Shown: positions 34,871 through 47,350, numbered from the stretch's first letter. The stretch is 64,000 nt of DNA from Daphnia pulex (GCF_021134715.1 NC_060027.1:4898001-4962000), one strand, 5' to 3'. Notes: generated from the letters alone by a model not told the origin. Program-made: numbers and translations.

Positions 34871-35968
34871 AATCTTTAGTTGAATATAAGAATTACGACA
34901 ATGCTACTCAACGGAAATTAACATACCTTAAATTGACTTACGAACGACTAAAACGACTAACGACTAATGACTAAAATGCAATTTCATTTAAACCGTTATT
35001 CATAACCTGCGATACCTATTTTGCCTATCAGGCCTGTTTTTCTATCTCACAACTTTGTCTGTGGGTAAACAATTGAATTACAAAATATTTTAACTATAAA
35101 CACTTCAAGTAAAGTGCAACTCGAAAATTGTATGACCAAGAGAGATATGCCACTGCACCTCCTCGTTCTTCTAAAGAAGTACAAGTTATTAGGATCTTCA
35201 CAGCTGTCGATCGAAAAATACTTGTCTGATGACAAAAATATATATATGTGCCAGAAAATGAATATGAAGCTTATCAATTGGAAAAAAGTTTTAAATTAAA
35301 CTCATCCAATTAACAATACTATTTAAAGCCTGATTTTAATTTCCGGATGATATTTATGAACCGGCAAACGAATTTCACAGCTTTATCTCACAGCTGTTAT
35401 ATTCACAGGGGCTTACGTGACAGGAATGATTAAAAAAAAAACAAGGAAATGGGTGAAGAAAACTGGACTTGAATTCATATAATCAAGTCAAGAGAAAAGA
35501 TACATTATTTTTTTTAAATTAAAATTCAGACAAAAACTATACAGATGATGAAGAAAAAGAAGAAAGAGTTAATTTCAAAAAGAAGAAATTTAAGAGAAGA
35601 TTTACTGAAATTCAAAAATAACTTCAAGGAAAAATTTTTACTTGCAAGTTTTGTCGAGAAAGCCATCTGAAGAAAGAAAGTGGTCAAAATCAACTTAAAA
35701 TGAAAAAATACGAGTAGACGTTAGTCACATGTTTGTGGACAATTTTTGCGAAAAAGGTAAATAAAAAAACTTAAAAACGAACTTAAACATAGAGAGCTAC
35801 AGTCAAATTTACTTCTTTAACCTGTGGAATTCTCCACTCTTCTACTGGATGACAAAGTGTACAGGTTCAGGTAAAGGAAATTTTAATTACTTTTGTTATA
35901 TTAAAAATATAAAAAAATTAATACTTAAATTCAATTTAGGTTTTTTTTTCCCAATCAATTTGCCACAG
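34871..35968 (+). other. Mostly anonymous DNA with one acidic/Lys-rich exon-like block
   Basis: At about 35544 an acceptor ACTATACAG is followed by DDEEKEERVNFKKKKFKRRF and a stop at about 35620. Immediately after, FTCKFCRESH contains a Cys-x2-Cys...His pattern but too few residues for a finger. Words around 35240-35280 (GCCAGAAAATGAATATGAAGC) recur at about 55268. No complete gene is visible. Confidence 0.3.
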
Positions 35969-37280
35969 AGTCCATCCGAGAGCGTCTCGAGCGAAAGCAG
36001 CTCACTGGAGGATAATGGAATGGATGGATTGGACGGTGAAGTCGATCAAGATCTCGAACTGAGCGAAGCTCGTAGCGCTGGTTCTGGATCCGCTGGCGGT
36101 GGCTCCCGAACCTCATCTCCAGAAATGCCGGCCAGCAAGAGCACCGATGCAAATGCGCCAGCCATTGCCGAGCAAGTGGTTGCACCCAACGAGTCCTCGT
36201 CCGCCAATCCCATTGCTACTTTGAACAACGCTTCTTCCGCCATTTCTGCCTCAGCCACCAGCGCCGTGCTAGCCAATTGAGTGGCATCCAGCGTTGGGGC
36301 ACCAGACGAAAAGGAGAGGAGCGACTCTCCTAGTCCCCTACTCACATTGGCTGGCCCTCGCCCAGGAAGCTTCGAGGCCATGAAACCCAACCAATCCGAG
36401 GATCTGCCACCCATGGTCAAACTGGAACCGGATTTCAACCCGGCCACCGCCGGTTCGACAGCGAACGAAGATATGAAAAGTCTTCCGGCAGCGCTGTTGT
36501 CGCCCACTTTATCGCAAGACAAGGCAGTGACTCATGGGGCTATTTATGGGGGCAACAAGATACTCACGCCGGCCTGGCTGGGCAAAGAAGACATGTCGCT
36601 CTCTTCAGGTTTCGGTGGCCCTTCCTCGCCCAAACTTCCGTCGCCGACCTTGTCGTCCTCGTCTTTCCCACCTCCACTGGACATGTCGATCGACAGTGCC
36701 GACGGAGCCCTCAGGAATGCCAATAGCAGCGGCCCGCCAGGGTCTGATCTGCACTCGTCGCCTGTCATGGTGCCGCCGGCTCATTCCAGCTTCATTCGAC
36801 CCTACGCTCCGCTGGAATCCACCTCAGCTATGGTCAACGCGGTCCCTTATTCGATGGCCTTGCCCGCCACTACGACGCAGCTAATTATTCGACTATTGCT
36901 CCTGCATTGGGACCGTTGAACCTGGGCCCGTTGCCCATGTCGGCCCCGCGCGACATGCCCGAACAGAGCGACCCACACAACTTGAAATCAAACAGGAGAT
37001 GGTGGACCCGTCCGCAGTTTCGGCTTCTGCTTCACCGGCTGTTTCTGCTGCCTCGTTGCGGGACATGTCTTCCATTCCACGAGATGGATCAATGCCATCA
37101 ATTCAGAAGTGGATTTGTATCTTATCCCCCCAGCGTCCCTATGGCCTCTCTGATGGAGCCCAAGCGCGAACCTGGACTTCCTCATCCGCACCCGACAGCC
37201 TCTCCTCGGCTGGAGAAATTGTCGAGTGGGAGTGGCAAGGGTGATTTGCGGTTTGACAAGCGGTCAGGTTTCCAGCAAGG
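35969..37280 (+). pseudogene. Atrophin-like internal fragment, copy B
   Basis: Duplicate of the last atrophin block of copy A, without the 496-bp transposon and without the upstream exons. Breaks: TGA at 36278-36280 (GGA-type codon in copy A), a 1-bp deletion near 36880 and another near 36987, all relative to copy A, so the protein cannot be read through. The region starts SPSESVSSES, passes EVDQD and ends FQQG at the same donor-like GGGTAT as copy A. It is clearly non-functional as coding sequence and useful for dating the duplication. Confidence 0.75.
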
Positions 37281-37822
37281 GTATTTAATTACAAGTAAAT
37301 ATCCATTCAAGCATGATCTGTTCGCTAGATGGGCTGTGTACCGGCCAGGTTTAAAGAAGGGGATTAGGTGTAAAAAGTTACACTAAGGGGCATATAGCTC
37401 GAAAGCCGGCCTAGATGTTAAGTAGGCCACGGTAGGCCATCACTTAACTAACCCCAGGCTTGCGACTGTCTCCAAGTATGTCCACTGGCTCCAACTGTAA
37501 GAGTTCATTTTGCGATTTCTGTTAACTCTGTTCAGGAGCCTGTCATTTTTAACCCAGACCGGACCCAAAACCTACAAAAAATTGAATTCCCGATTACTTT
37601 TATAACTATTAAACTACAGAACTGCAAAGTATTCAGGGGGTGATATAGGAATAACAGTTTAGCGCAATTTAGTTAAAAAAATAAACACATATTTGCATTA
37701 GGGAGTTGGGATAAAACGGGAAAAATTAAACTGTCCACTATAGGTCTGATTTACTCTACTTTCTTAAAAAACAACTGTTTTCTTGGTTTTCCGATTTCGG
37801 AATTCTTGGATTCTGTTACTGT

Positions 37823-37926
37823 CAGAGATAAGGAGATGGGACACTGCCGTGTTAAAGCGGCCATGACACTTTTCCGCTCGCCATCTAGCGGCTAATGCCC
37901 TCCCTTCATCGTTAGCAGACGAGTTT
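37823..37926 (+). repeat. Left terminal inverted repeat of the P element
   Basis: Pairs with 41427-41530. The first 22 bases are identical to the other end, the next 15 do not pair, and the remaining part pairs with few mismatches through TCTAGCGGCTAATGCCC and TTCATCNTTAGC. The inner boundary is approximate. Confidence 0.9.
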
Positions 37927-38015
37927 CTGTCATCTCGTTTCCCCAACTTAAAACTGGAATGTTAACACGGTGCAGTTCGATATTGAAATAAGAGTTTTTT
38001 AAAACACAATTTGGT

Positions 38016-41000
38016 TTACATGTTGTTGTATAATATCCGCTTAGTTAACTGGTTGCGGTTAGAAGATACATTTTGGTTGAATACTTTGATATAGGATAAA
38101 CATCTTACTTTAAGAAACCTCAAAGCGACAGATTTGACCAGGTTTTTGACTTTACATTTTTCTGAATGTGCTGGCAAATGAAGACTAGGAAACATGGCAT
38201 TAACATCAATAATTGTAAGTAATTTCTGGGTTGACATTGCAATTACATCACATGGAGAAGATTTTAATCTTTGTGACAACAACATTTGGAAGACAGACTC
38301 GCATGCAAGTACAATTTTGTACACAGAGTTCGAAGGTATACACATCAATCTGTTCTTTCTTAATTTTTTAATGTTCGCTGCATCTTTATCCAAAGGGTCC
38401 TCAGTAGAGTCATATAGTGCTTTTCTGCACATGTTGCAGTCAAATTGACGTTCCATTTTCACAACACAATATCCAGCAATGTATGCAAGACTTTGGTTTG
38501 TAAACGCATCTTCAATATTTGAAGCATTTAACTATTCCTCATTACAGAACATCTCCATTTCAATCGCAATCTCTTCCTCCACAGGATTTTGTTCAATTTG
38601 ACAATTTTGGTCCTCCAATGTGGTTGAAGGAAGAAGTGAACAGTTGGATGATAAAGAAGCTGTCACACCACCACTTTTTATGACGAGAAGCTTTCTCATA
38701 ATGTACTTCACTTGGATTGCAGTGGGATTGTTATTTAACCCACCCCTTAATCGAATAATGCTAAAGAAATGCTCGAGTGGATCTTGCTGAGTAAGTCTTG
38801 TGCATAGACAACTTAAGGAGTTGGATTGAGTTAACACGTCCCAGGCAAGTGCTACAGTAGATATTATTGTGGCTGTAAAGCCAACTGCAACTGCCTTTCG
38901 CCTACTAGTACAAACAAGTGTACCCGTAGTGAGTTTCAAAGATGTAAGAAATCTTTGGAATTCTAATAATTCTTTTTCTTTTTCTGGCAGGTTTGAAATT
39001 GTCAGTGGAGCTTTATCGTTCGTTTGTTTCGGATTCCACGAGTTCAGCATGTCGAACAACTTGTTGAATTTACGGCAATACTCTTCTGTGGCCTCACTTC
39101 CGACAAACTAGAGAAACGAGTAAATTACAATGGTAAAATAAATCAAACTTGTTTTCGCAACGCAACTAAAAATAATTTTTACCTTTGGGTGTTTTAGTTC
39201 GTCGCGTAAATGGCGAAGAGCATCCGCTGTTGAGTTACTCAATACTTGCGCAGCAAGAACTACTTTCATCTTATGTGTACTAATGTCGACGTGGCTTTTT
39301 GTTAATTTGTTACCAAGACGAAATCCTTGAAGGTTCTGGCATTCAAAAAGCTCGGTGATGAACGACCATTTTGCTAGACGAGAAAAGCCAGGTATCACGA
39401 TTCCTTTCTCTGTTTCTGATAATAAATTCCGTGCTAATTTTAACATATGGCAGGTATCTAACATCACGTGTTGTCTTCATTTGTCTTGGGATGACTGAAT
39501 GTAGTTTTCATTGGTGCGTACTTGATGTGGTCGGCTACTATTTGCTGAGGAGTCCTCTTCCTTGGCCGTCTTGGAATGTACGTTGGTCGTTTATCTGGAA
39601 ATTTGATGTTTGCTCCAAGACAATTGACCATCGTCAAATTTGCAGCCAACCCGTCGAAAGTAACTACTTTTACATTTACGTCGAATTCGTGACAGGCAAC
39701 AATAACATCATTAAGCACTTTTGACTGGCTTAGCCCCGTTAAATGAGTCGTGAAGTAGTAAGCGACGGGAGATCTCCATTTTCCATCCAATCCAACGACG
39801 TAGAACACTAATATTTGAGTAGCAAGAAGTTGATGATCTGTTTCTCGACTTGATTGTTTATCATCAGGAAAATCTGTGAATCCCAAATATTTCTTTAATT
39901 GTGGATCGTAGCATAACTTAATTTAACTTAATGGACATCTCATCCACACTCAAAGTTACATCTTTCCCGTGTTTTCCGTCTGCGATGTCTTTTTGTATTT
40001 GGGATAATGCGTTTCTTAAAATTCCGGAATTACAACCAACTGGCGCAAGGTAGCGCCGAAGACTCCGGACAGATGGCAAGGTAAAAACCGATCTAATTTT
40101 TTCATATGCGGTGTTGGAATAATAACTTAGGTTTATTGCCAGGTCACGGATGAACTTCGAGTATCTGCGTTTCTCCTTTTTCTTTCCAGAATTTAACTTC
40201 TCGTTAACATAGAGTTGGTAAGCGGTTTCGGACAGGTCGGTTTTCTTGATAGTGTTTTTGTTAGCTTTCTTTAGATCTTCACATTGCATTTTTGACTTCT
40301 TCAACTGCTGCTTCAATATTTTAATTTTACCCTCTTTGACGTTTAGTTCAATGTGGCTCTTGCGCTCACGGGATGCCATTGCGGCCAATTTTCTCTTTTT
40401 ACCAACATTCACTTGCTTGAGGTAGTCTATTTCACAATTGTGCTTCGCATCTAGTTCACGAATTTCTCTCTTTAGACTGTCTATGTGCTCTTTGTATTCC
40501 TGCCTTATACGATTGTTTTCTTCTGTAAGTCTGTTGATGTCATCAATACAGCTATTTCTGTTCGGCGAAAAGTAATCTCTGTCATGTAATAAAGCTTTTT
40601 CTGTTGAGTTGATGAAACTCGCAGCACCGTCCACAGCTTCATCAAATTCATTATCTTTTTCAATTGGACTGGTTCACTTCCTAGGTGGTGTTTCGGGTGT
40701 TTCACAGTTTTTATCTAATCTTGCTCTTTTAATTGGAGTCGTAGATTCAGTGATGAGTTGCCTCCGAACAGAGTGAGAAGAGACCGAGGGGGATGTATTA
40801 TGTTGACTGTGAGATTCTGTAACCTTGACTGGTGTGTCGAAATTAACGATTTCTAAATCGTCTAGAGGTTCCGCTGCTTCGGGGTTTGCATCCAGATCAA
40901 TAGGATTAAGTTTGCTGTTTCTTAATCTATTCGATTTGCGCCGAGGTGTCCATGTCATCAAAGACGGATCAAAATGAAGTGAACACAACACAGAATGTTT

Positions 41001-41135
41001 GGATGGCTTGAAACCAGGCACACAATATTTCAGCCATATAGCAAGTCGCAAAGCGTCACTTGGAAAAGTATGGAATGAAACTGATTTGTCACTTCTCTTT
41101 GATTGACACTTAACAGCACTACAATTTGGAGCCAT
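38016..41135 (-). pseudogene. THAP9-like P-element transposase, degenerate
   Basis: Start ATG at 41133-41135 (MAPNCSAVKC). Residues 1 to about 80 form a THAP zinc domain: C-x4-C, a central Trp, then CSLHF. A coiled coil (LTEENNRIRQEYKEH...) and a helix-turn-helix-like block follow, then the RNase H-like catalytic parts: SVDEMSIK (first Asp), VTFDGLAAN (second Asp) and LTQQDPLEHFFSIIR (acidic residue region). The C-terminus has LAYIAGYCV and CNMCRKAL. A 75-bp GT-AG intron lies at 39108-39182. Breaks: in-frame TGA at 40674-40676, a 10-bp tandem duplication near 39913-39932 that shifts frame inside the first Asp motif, a frame change near 39478, and TAG at 38532-38534. Reading frames are otherwise preserved end to end, so inactivation looks recent. 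The product would cut and paste the element in the nucleus. Confidence 0.9.
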
Positions 41136-41426
41136 TATGACTTTGTGAAGACAGAGCGAATATGAACTTAATATGAATATGAAATATGAATATGAAACTT
41201 CTTGAGCTACGGAGCACAACTGGTAACTAAAGCTGTGTATTTATCAAGGTTTTCTTCGTTAAAAAGTACACCAGGGACCTGTGGGAAATAACCCCTCGAT
41301 TCCTCGAATTGGCTTCACATAAACTCCGTGAATTATGAGTCACATGGTCTACTCTGCCTATACCAGAGCGAGTCCTTATCCGGCTTTCCCTCACGAAATT
41401 CAAATCATCCGCCTTACACATTTTGA

Positions 41427-41530
41427 GAATTCGTCCGCTAAAGATGAAGGGTGGGCATTAGCCGCTAGATGGCGCGCCGAAAAGTGTCATGGCGGCATTC
41501 CTTACTATGTGTCCCATCTCCTTATCTCTG
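41427..41530 (-). repeat. Right terminal inverted repeat of the P element
   Basis: Mirror of 37823-37926, ending in CCTTATCTCTG directly before the GTAACTGT target copy. The unpaired 15-bp part reads GGCATTCCTTACTAT here. Confidence 0.9.
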
Positions 41531-41639
41531 GTAACTGTACAATAAGAATAAATTTGTTGTTCCCTTAGCTTTCTGACATTGAATTCTCTAGAATTTTTGG
41601 CTGGACTTGTTTTTTTCGACTCTGTCCTCTCTAGCTTTT

Positions 41640-43700
41640 TTGGCCTTTTTTCGTTTAATAATTTAAACCTTCTTCCCCTTTCCTCTCTTCGTCTGCTAAT
41701 TCAAATAATGTATTAAAAGAAATTACTATTTGGAGGTGTTTGAAGTTAAAAATACCAAATTCGATTCCTTGATAGGTGTCTTCAGTTTCTATCACTTCTT
41801 TCTCTTCTGGCACTGAAACTTTGCCCAAATCATCTACGTCATTTCCTGACAAACCGTCATGCGACTTCGTCCTCATCATCTACAGAGACTTCGTCCTCTT
41901 CATCTGCAGATTTCACCCTCTTCTTCTACAGAGACTTCGTCCTCATCATCTACAGAGACTAAGTCCACTATCGACGAATTTCGTAAAACAAAATTCAAAT
42001 GAAACGTTATGTCTTCCCAACTAGCACCAAACAAACTATAAACGCATTAGGAAACAGTGACTTATGCAGCTCAATGCAGGTTATAGATCTGGGAAGGGCT
42101 TGTATAATTATTCGATCATAATTCTCGATGAAGAAGGAACATAATCTCCTTTTGTAGAAAATCATGATTTTCACTTACTTTACCACATAAAAGTTGTACA
42201 CATATTAGAAAATTCCGACGGGCCAACTCAGGAGGAAAGAATTTGAATCGAAGTAAATGAAACACAAAAAAAGGAATTAGACAATGACACGAGCTTCTGC
42301 CTTCTGGCTTTGCATCGTAGGCGTGACGAACTTAGTCTTTCTCATCTTGTAGGCTTTTTTTCTTCCTTTGGGGGTCTGCGTCTTCCCCTTATTAAAAAAA
42401 TGACATTAATTTTTATTTACTTCATTCTTACAGGTAAACTTACCTTTCAATTCACCATCCTTACTTTCCTCATCAGGAACGGCTTCTTCTGGAAGATCCA
42501 TTTGAGGTTTTTGAACTTCACTTTCAGAATTTATAAGTACCAAAACAGACGCAGGGATATTTTCAGCACGCCGCTATGTAATGAAACAAAAAACAATTTT
42601 CGATAAGGGATTACATTGATTGAAGTATACTAGCATCATGCATAATAGATGTGTACTTCTCCTTTAGTGTCTTTCAAACGGACACCACGTTTCCGTGCTG
42701 ACCGATAGGTTCTCCTGAGTCCTTAACACCAAGAATAAGATTTCGTCATATTTCAATCGCACTTTCATTTTTTGGTGAGTAAGACGGTACTTTTCAAGTA
42801 ATGTCAGTCCACAACTTTTGTTATATCTTTTCTGCATTTTCTCCTGTTTCTCTTTTTTTTTGCTTTTTTCAAATTCTTTTTTCTCTGCTTTATTGTCCTT
42901 TTTTCATCAACATCAGCAAGATTCCCCAAATTAATTAACTGTCGTCTAGACAAATCCCTCAATCTATCAAATGTCCATGCAGTCCAGTAAGTTTCGCCAC
43001 GAGACCCTTACGTCCAAGATTGAAATTCCGTCATCTTCCAATTGGATAAGAGACGTGACTTTCAGTAACATTAGTCCACAAGTGAGTAGTACTGTCAGTG
43101 CACGAGTCCCCCTTTTTTTGGAAACGTTATCCATTTATTATTTCCATTACCGTCTGCATTTTCTTCTTAATTTTTCTTGCGCTCTTGTTTCTCCATTTTC
43201 TTTGCTCGTTTCATATCCTTTTTTTTCCGTATGTTTTTTTTTTCATTTTACCTCATCAATGTCAGCAAGATTGCTATCTATAACTAACTAAATTCAGCTT
43301 TTGTCTAACACGATGTTCATTTTAATCTTTACCATTCTGAATTCTTCAGAAACACCTAGACATTGTTCGATTTCCTCCTTGAACTCATCTTCATACTTGC
43401 CTCTATCTTTCTCGCGGACACCTTTATCAAAAATTAACATTTATTCATATCTTTGTCATTGTCACAAATGAATATAATTAATATCCTCTCTCACCTCACA
43501 GAAATTTATCTTCGTCCTGAGCTTCCCTCTGTGACTATCATATTCCACTTGTGGATCGCCATCATCTGCAATTAAAGGCAAGTTTAATGTAGATGGCTTT
43601 TATTTCCATTGATTTGCCTGAAACGACTGTCTCTTCACACTCTTTCATGTAACTTCTCGCGTAACAGTTGATAGTCTCGCAACTAAAAAAATGTAAATAT
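41640..43700 (-). pseudogene. Acidic/Lys-rich gene fragment, copy B
   Basis: Duplicate of 26590-28600 with the same exon-like blocks in the same order (VPEEKEVIETEDTYQG, LPEEAVPDEES, GKTQTPKGRKKAYK and the Lys-rich blocks). Only scattered substitutions and small indels separate the copies. Because non-coding parts match as well as coding-like parts, the similarity gives no sign of selection on the peptide. Confidence 0.4.
41867..41967 (-). repeat. 24-bp coding minisatellite, copy B
   Basis: Duplicate of 26805-26905 with the same units, CTTCGTCCTCATCATCTACAGAGA and variants. Confidence 0.75.
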
Positions 43701-44265
43701 GGCAAAATATTACTATGTTTTCATTGAATAATAATTTATTGGTTTATGGTAAGTAGTGGCACATATAGCTCCCTTCTGCCAAATATTGAACAAATGTATC
43801 GGTCAATTTATTTATTTTTTAAAAATTCTGTTCAAAAATGAAGTGTCCAAATGATTGCGATTGCTTTTTCGAAATTCTCACTCGAGTCAGACCAGTCAGA
43901 ATCGCAGCACTTCATTAATGGGTGATGATGGCCATAATTTCTAGTGATGAAACCGGACAAAAAGATGCAGAATGAATGGATGAAGAAAATGTTATCTGAA
44001 GATAGGGACCCGATGGAAAGTATGAAAGTACCCCGTTAATTCCCGTAAAAGATAATTTTTCTGAGATATGGCAGGAAGAAGTTGATTTGAGATTTTATGG
44101 CCCTTAACTCCAATTAGTGTTTATTTTGATTAATGAAATAATAAACAGCAAAAAAAAAATTTTTTTTAGGGTCTCCAAACGCTTTGGAATGTAAGGGGGG
44201 GGGGGTTTATCTTTTTTGGAAAGGGGCTACAAGTGGGAGGGGGTTCAAACATTTGGGTTACGTCA

Positions 44266-47200
44266 TAAGTTTGCATAGATAATTCTTCCGATAATAAGAC
44301 GTGTTTTAATTCTAATTGCATACGTGTTTATTTCAACATTTTTTCTAGAAACAAGAATTAAACAGCAAAATTATGCACTATGTGTTTTGTTCTTCTATTT
44401 CTGGGTGTGCTTCTTTAAAAGCTTCAAGCACAAGTTTTAATGGCTGCGATTTTACACACTGTTTGTCAAGGCCACCGTCCTTCTCCGCTGTTCTGGTGAG
44501 TAAAAGAATGACCACAGCAAATCTATCTGGGAGAGAGGAATAAGCCAACGGGGGAACCTACGGATTGCGTTTGTAAACAAAAATTAAAGTTAAATTAGAA
44601 ATTAACTTCCGAACTATCAAAATAATAGCCTACCTGTCACAACATTAATCATCTATTTTTGATAAAAATGAACTTGCGATTTCGTTTCTTTCCCTCGTTA
44701 TTGGGGAAACAGCTTGGGCCACATTGTCTTCCCCCAAGAGTGACAGAGACATATTACCAAACAAGTATCGAAACAGAGTTAAATGTAGGTGAAAATGATT
44801 ACACACTAATAAAATATTTAATTTTGTTTAGCCTCAAATTAAAATGAAATTTTTTTTAATTCTTTACCATAGTTTACATTCTATGAACTGCAATGCTTTT
44901 TTTCATTCAGACCTTGATAAATTTGAATCTCATTTACTTCCCAAGTTTGTTAAACTATAACTAACACTCAGAATTTTCTTAATCTTATGTTGGAGACCCC
45001 TTCTTTTAAGTTATAAAACCTTTCTGTCCAAATTTGAGGTAAACTAAGACTGAGACTGAGGTGGATTATTAACATAAATTCTCATTCTGTCTCTTTAGGC
45101 GATTGGATGTTCATTATGCAAATTAGTAATTAATATTAGAATGAGAAAATTGGGTGTCATATATGATGAAATGGGGAATAAAAAGAACGTCCATCATCCA
45201 CGAACGCCCATGAAAGCGCTAGACAAAAGGTACGCGCGTCTTGATCAAATATTCTCGTCTCCACAAATCTACGCACTATACAGTAGTGGAAACCTTGAAG
45301 AAGCATTGTGTTAATTTTTTGTACAAAAAAATGTCTCCAAACAGGAGTTGCAAGAGGATAATGGATTTAAAGTAGTCGGTGAATCTGGAAAGAATAGTAT
45401 CCATGAGTGAACAAAATTTACAATAACAGTTTATTTTAAATTAAATTACAGATGGATAACATGCAGATGGCGAAAAAGAAAAAGAGAAAGTTGAACACAA
45501 ACGGGATAGCGTAATGAGCAATTGAACATGAAAAGTTTTTGTGATTCAATTGCTCATTCCTCTACTGAAATTGAAATAAATTTTACAACAAAAAACACAG
45601 AAAAGATTTTCATAATCCCTTATTGCATCTTAAACTTATTTAAACTTTTATAAGACTTATATTTCTCAACATGTCATCCACTTCTTTAGATATATCATTC
45701 CCTTCCCACGCAATACTTCCCATATGACTGTGGATATCTGGGAAAGGCCAATGGATTTACAAGTGCTAGCAGCAAGCATTTCCTTCATCCTTGTTAAGAT
45801 GTTAACGTTATTCGATGGGTTTTTTTTAAGATATTCCACACTAATCAGACTACCCATAGCTGTAAGGTTTTCTGCTGGGATGGTCAAAGAGTCCAGAGAG
45901 TCGCAACTGAAGGAAGGAACATCACTCACTTCATGACAGAAACGTAGTTAATCACTATGAAAAACCCTTTTCATCCAAGTTTGAATCCAATGGATAAGAA
46001 GATTAGTGGTCAACATGGTTTAAGTGTTAAAATGCACAGCTGTATTTGCCTAGCGCAACTAAGGACTTCCAGTCACATCTGTAGACCTTCGATATATCTA
46101 TCCACTGTGATTCCCTTGAATCAATCTCCCCTGTATGGTTCTGTCTCTGGTTCATCCGAGTAACAAATGAGTCATTTCTACTCTTCCTTTCTGTATTGAA
46201 TTTTACTGTTTTTTAAAGCTTTGATCGCTGTTTTGAATTGTTCAAGATTCTCAACCTAATACCCTAGCTCAGCCTGTTTGTAAAAATGCTAAAACTGTGA
46301 TTTTGATAATTACAACTCTTTCAAACCAGTTCTCAACAACTTCAGATCTGGTGTCTTCCGAAATTGAGAAGTTTTCATCCATGATCAATCCTCTAAAGTA
46401 CCGTCCATAGAATTGGTTATCCATTGGCAATCCTTCCTTGACTCCTACGACAATTTCTATACAAAACCTTGAATAAAGTTTGTGTTGCTCTGTCCCTTTT
46501 ACTTAGTGTTTATGGGTTGCGATTGAAAGTCGCATTTTTATCCATCTCGTGTATTCTAATTTTATGTGTAGAAACAGGAATGTGTTGTTGTTTGTTAATC
46601 AAGGTACGAGTATAGAACTTTAAATTAAAGTTAAGCTTACTGTATGTTCAATTCAAACTTAATTTTTAGCAGTTTCACTCAACACAGCATAATAAGTTAA
46701 TAACATCCTCAAGTGATCATCTTGATTCTTCTGGGTGGATTGAGTCGCGTATGTTTTACGTAGAAATACTATATCTTTATATCTGTCACTGATTTGGCAT
46801 TCATTGTAATAAGTTAGGGATCTTAAGAAGATACGGTATGCTTTCTTAGGGGTTGAACCAGTGAGCTATTGGTGTTTTAAGCAAGGCATAATATCTCCAG
46901 TATTGATTATTCAAAGATTTTGTAAACATATTAACAAAATAAATTTGCAACTGTTGCAAAACTAGTTTTGCAGCTGCTGCACATTCATCACTTTGTATCC
47001 CCTCTGATTTTCCTGTACAGAAAAACAAATTTTTTGCACGCCGCTGTACAAATATGCAAATTGTATATAATATACACCTTTTAGCAAAAGAGAGATAACA
47101 AATATCTTTCTACCGATCAAATTTATCTCTCGTCCTCATTATCAGGATGGGAATCGGACACTGGCTACCTTTTCCACTGGCTACCGATGGGGGCTACACT

Positions 47201-47350
47201 TGCTACCCCGACAGTGGCTACCTCCCAATTCCTTAAAGTAAATCTGGGTAACAAATCCTGGATAAACATTTGATTTAAGAGGCTTTTAATGAAATGATAA
47301 TTGTTGAAAGTGTTGAAAAAAAGCTTGTAGCAACGACGTAAAAGAGCCCG
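44266..47350. other. No supported gene
   Basis: AT-rich DNA. A possible exon after CTCTTTAG at about 45098-45100 reads to a stop at 45315 and contains LGVIYDEMGNKKNVHHPRTP, but I recognise no family. A minus-strand frame at 45666-45929 is also unrecognised. Around 47170-47215 the word GGCTACC recurs five times at irregular spacing. Confidence 0.35.

Larger units (their letters stand above)
37823..41530 (-). mobile_element. P-superfamily DNA transposon, 3,708 bp, complete ends
   Basis: Both ends begin CAGAGATAAGGAGATGGGACAC (22 bp, identical). They continue pairing, after a 15-bp unpaired stretch, for about 65 more bases including GCCATGACACTTTTC and GCCATCTAGCGGCTAATGCC. The flanking 8-mers are GTTACTGT (37815-37822) and GTAACTGT (41531-41538), a target duplication with one mismatch. 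The uninterrupted site GTTACTGTACAATAAG is present in copy A near 26476-26491. The 8-bp duplication, the CA-starting ends and the encoded THAP/P-type transposase assign it to the P superfamily. The transposase is broken, so this copy is presumably non-autonomous now. Confidence 0.92.
35969..44265 (+). repeat. Segmental duplication, copy B (with P-element insertion)
   Basis: Matches 24126-29131 in the same order and orientation. The match is interrupted by the P element (37823-41530). A further insertion of about 40 bp, GATAGGGACCCGATGG..., lies near 43998-44040. Subtracting the P element leaves about 4.6 kb, against 4.5 kb for copy A without its MITE. Confidence 0.9.

Noticed and set aside
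44160..44205. G-run near 44200 as a G-quadruplex or gap mark
   Set aside because: A single homopolymer extended relative to copy A; length variation of this kind is expected and may be a sequencing effect.
45098..45315. Possible host exon with LGVIYDEMGNKKNVHHPRTP
   Set aside because: Only an acceptor-like border, no donor partner or family recognised; kept as a remark in the region entry.
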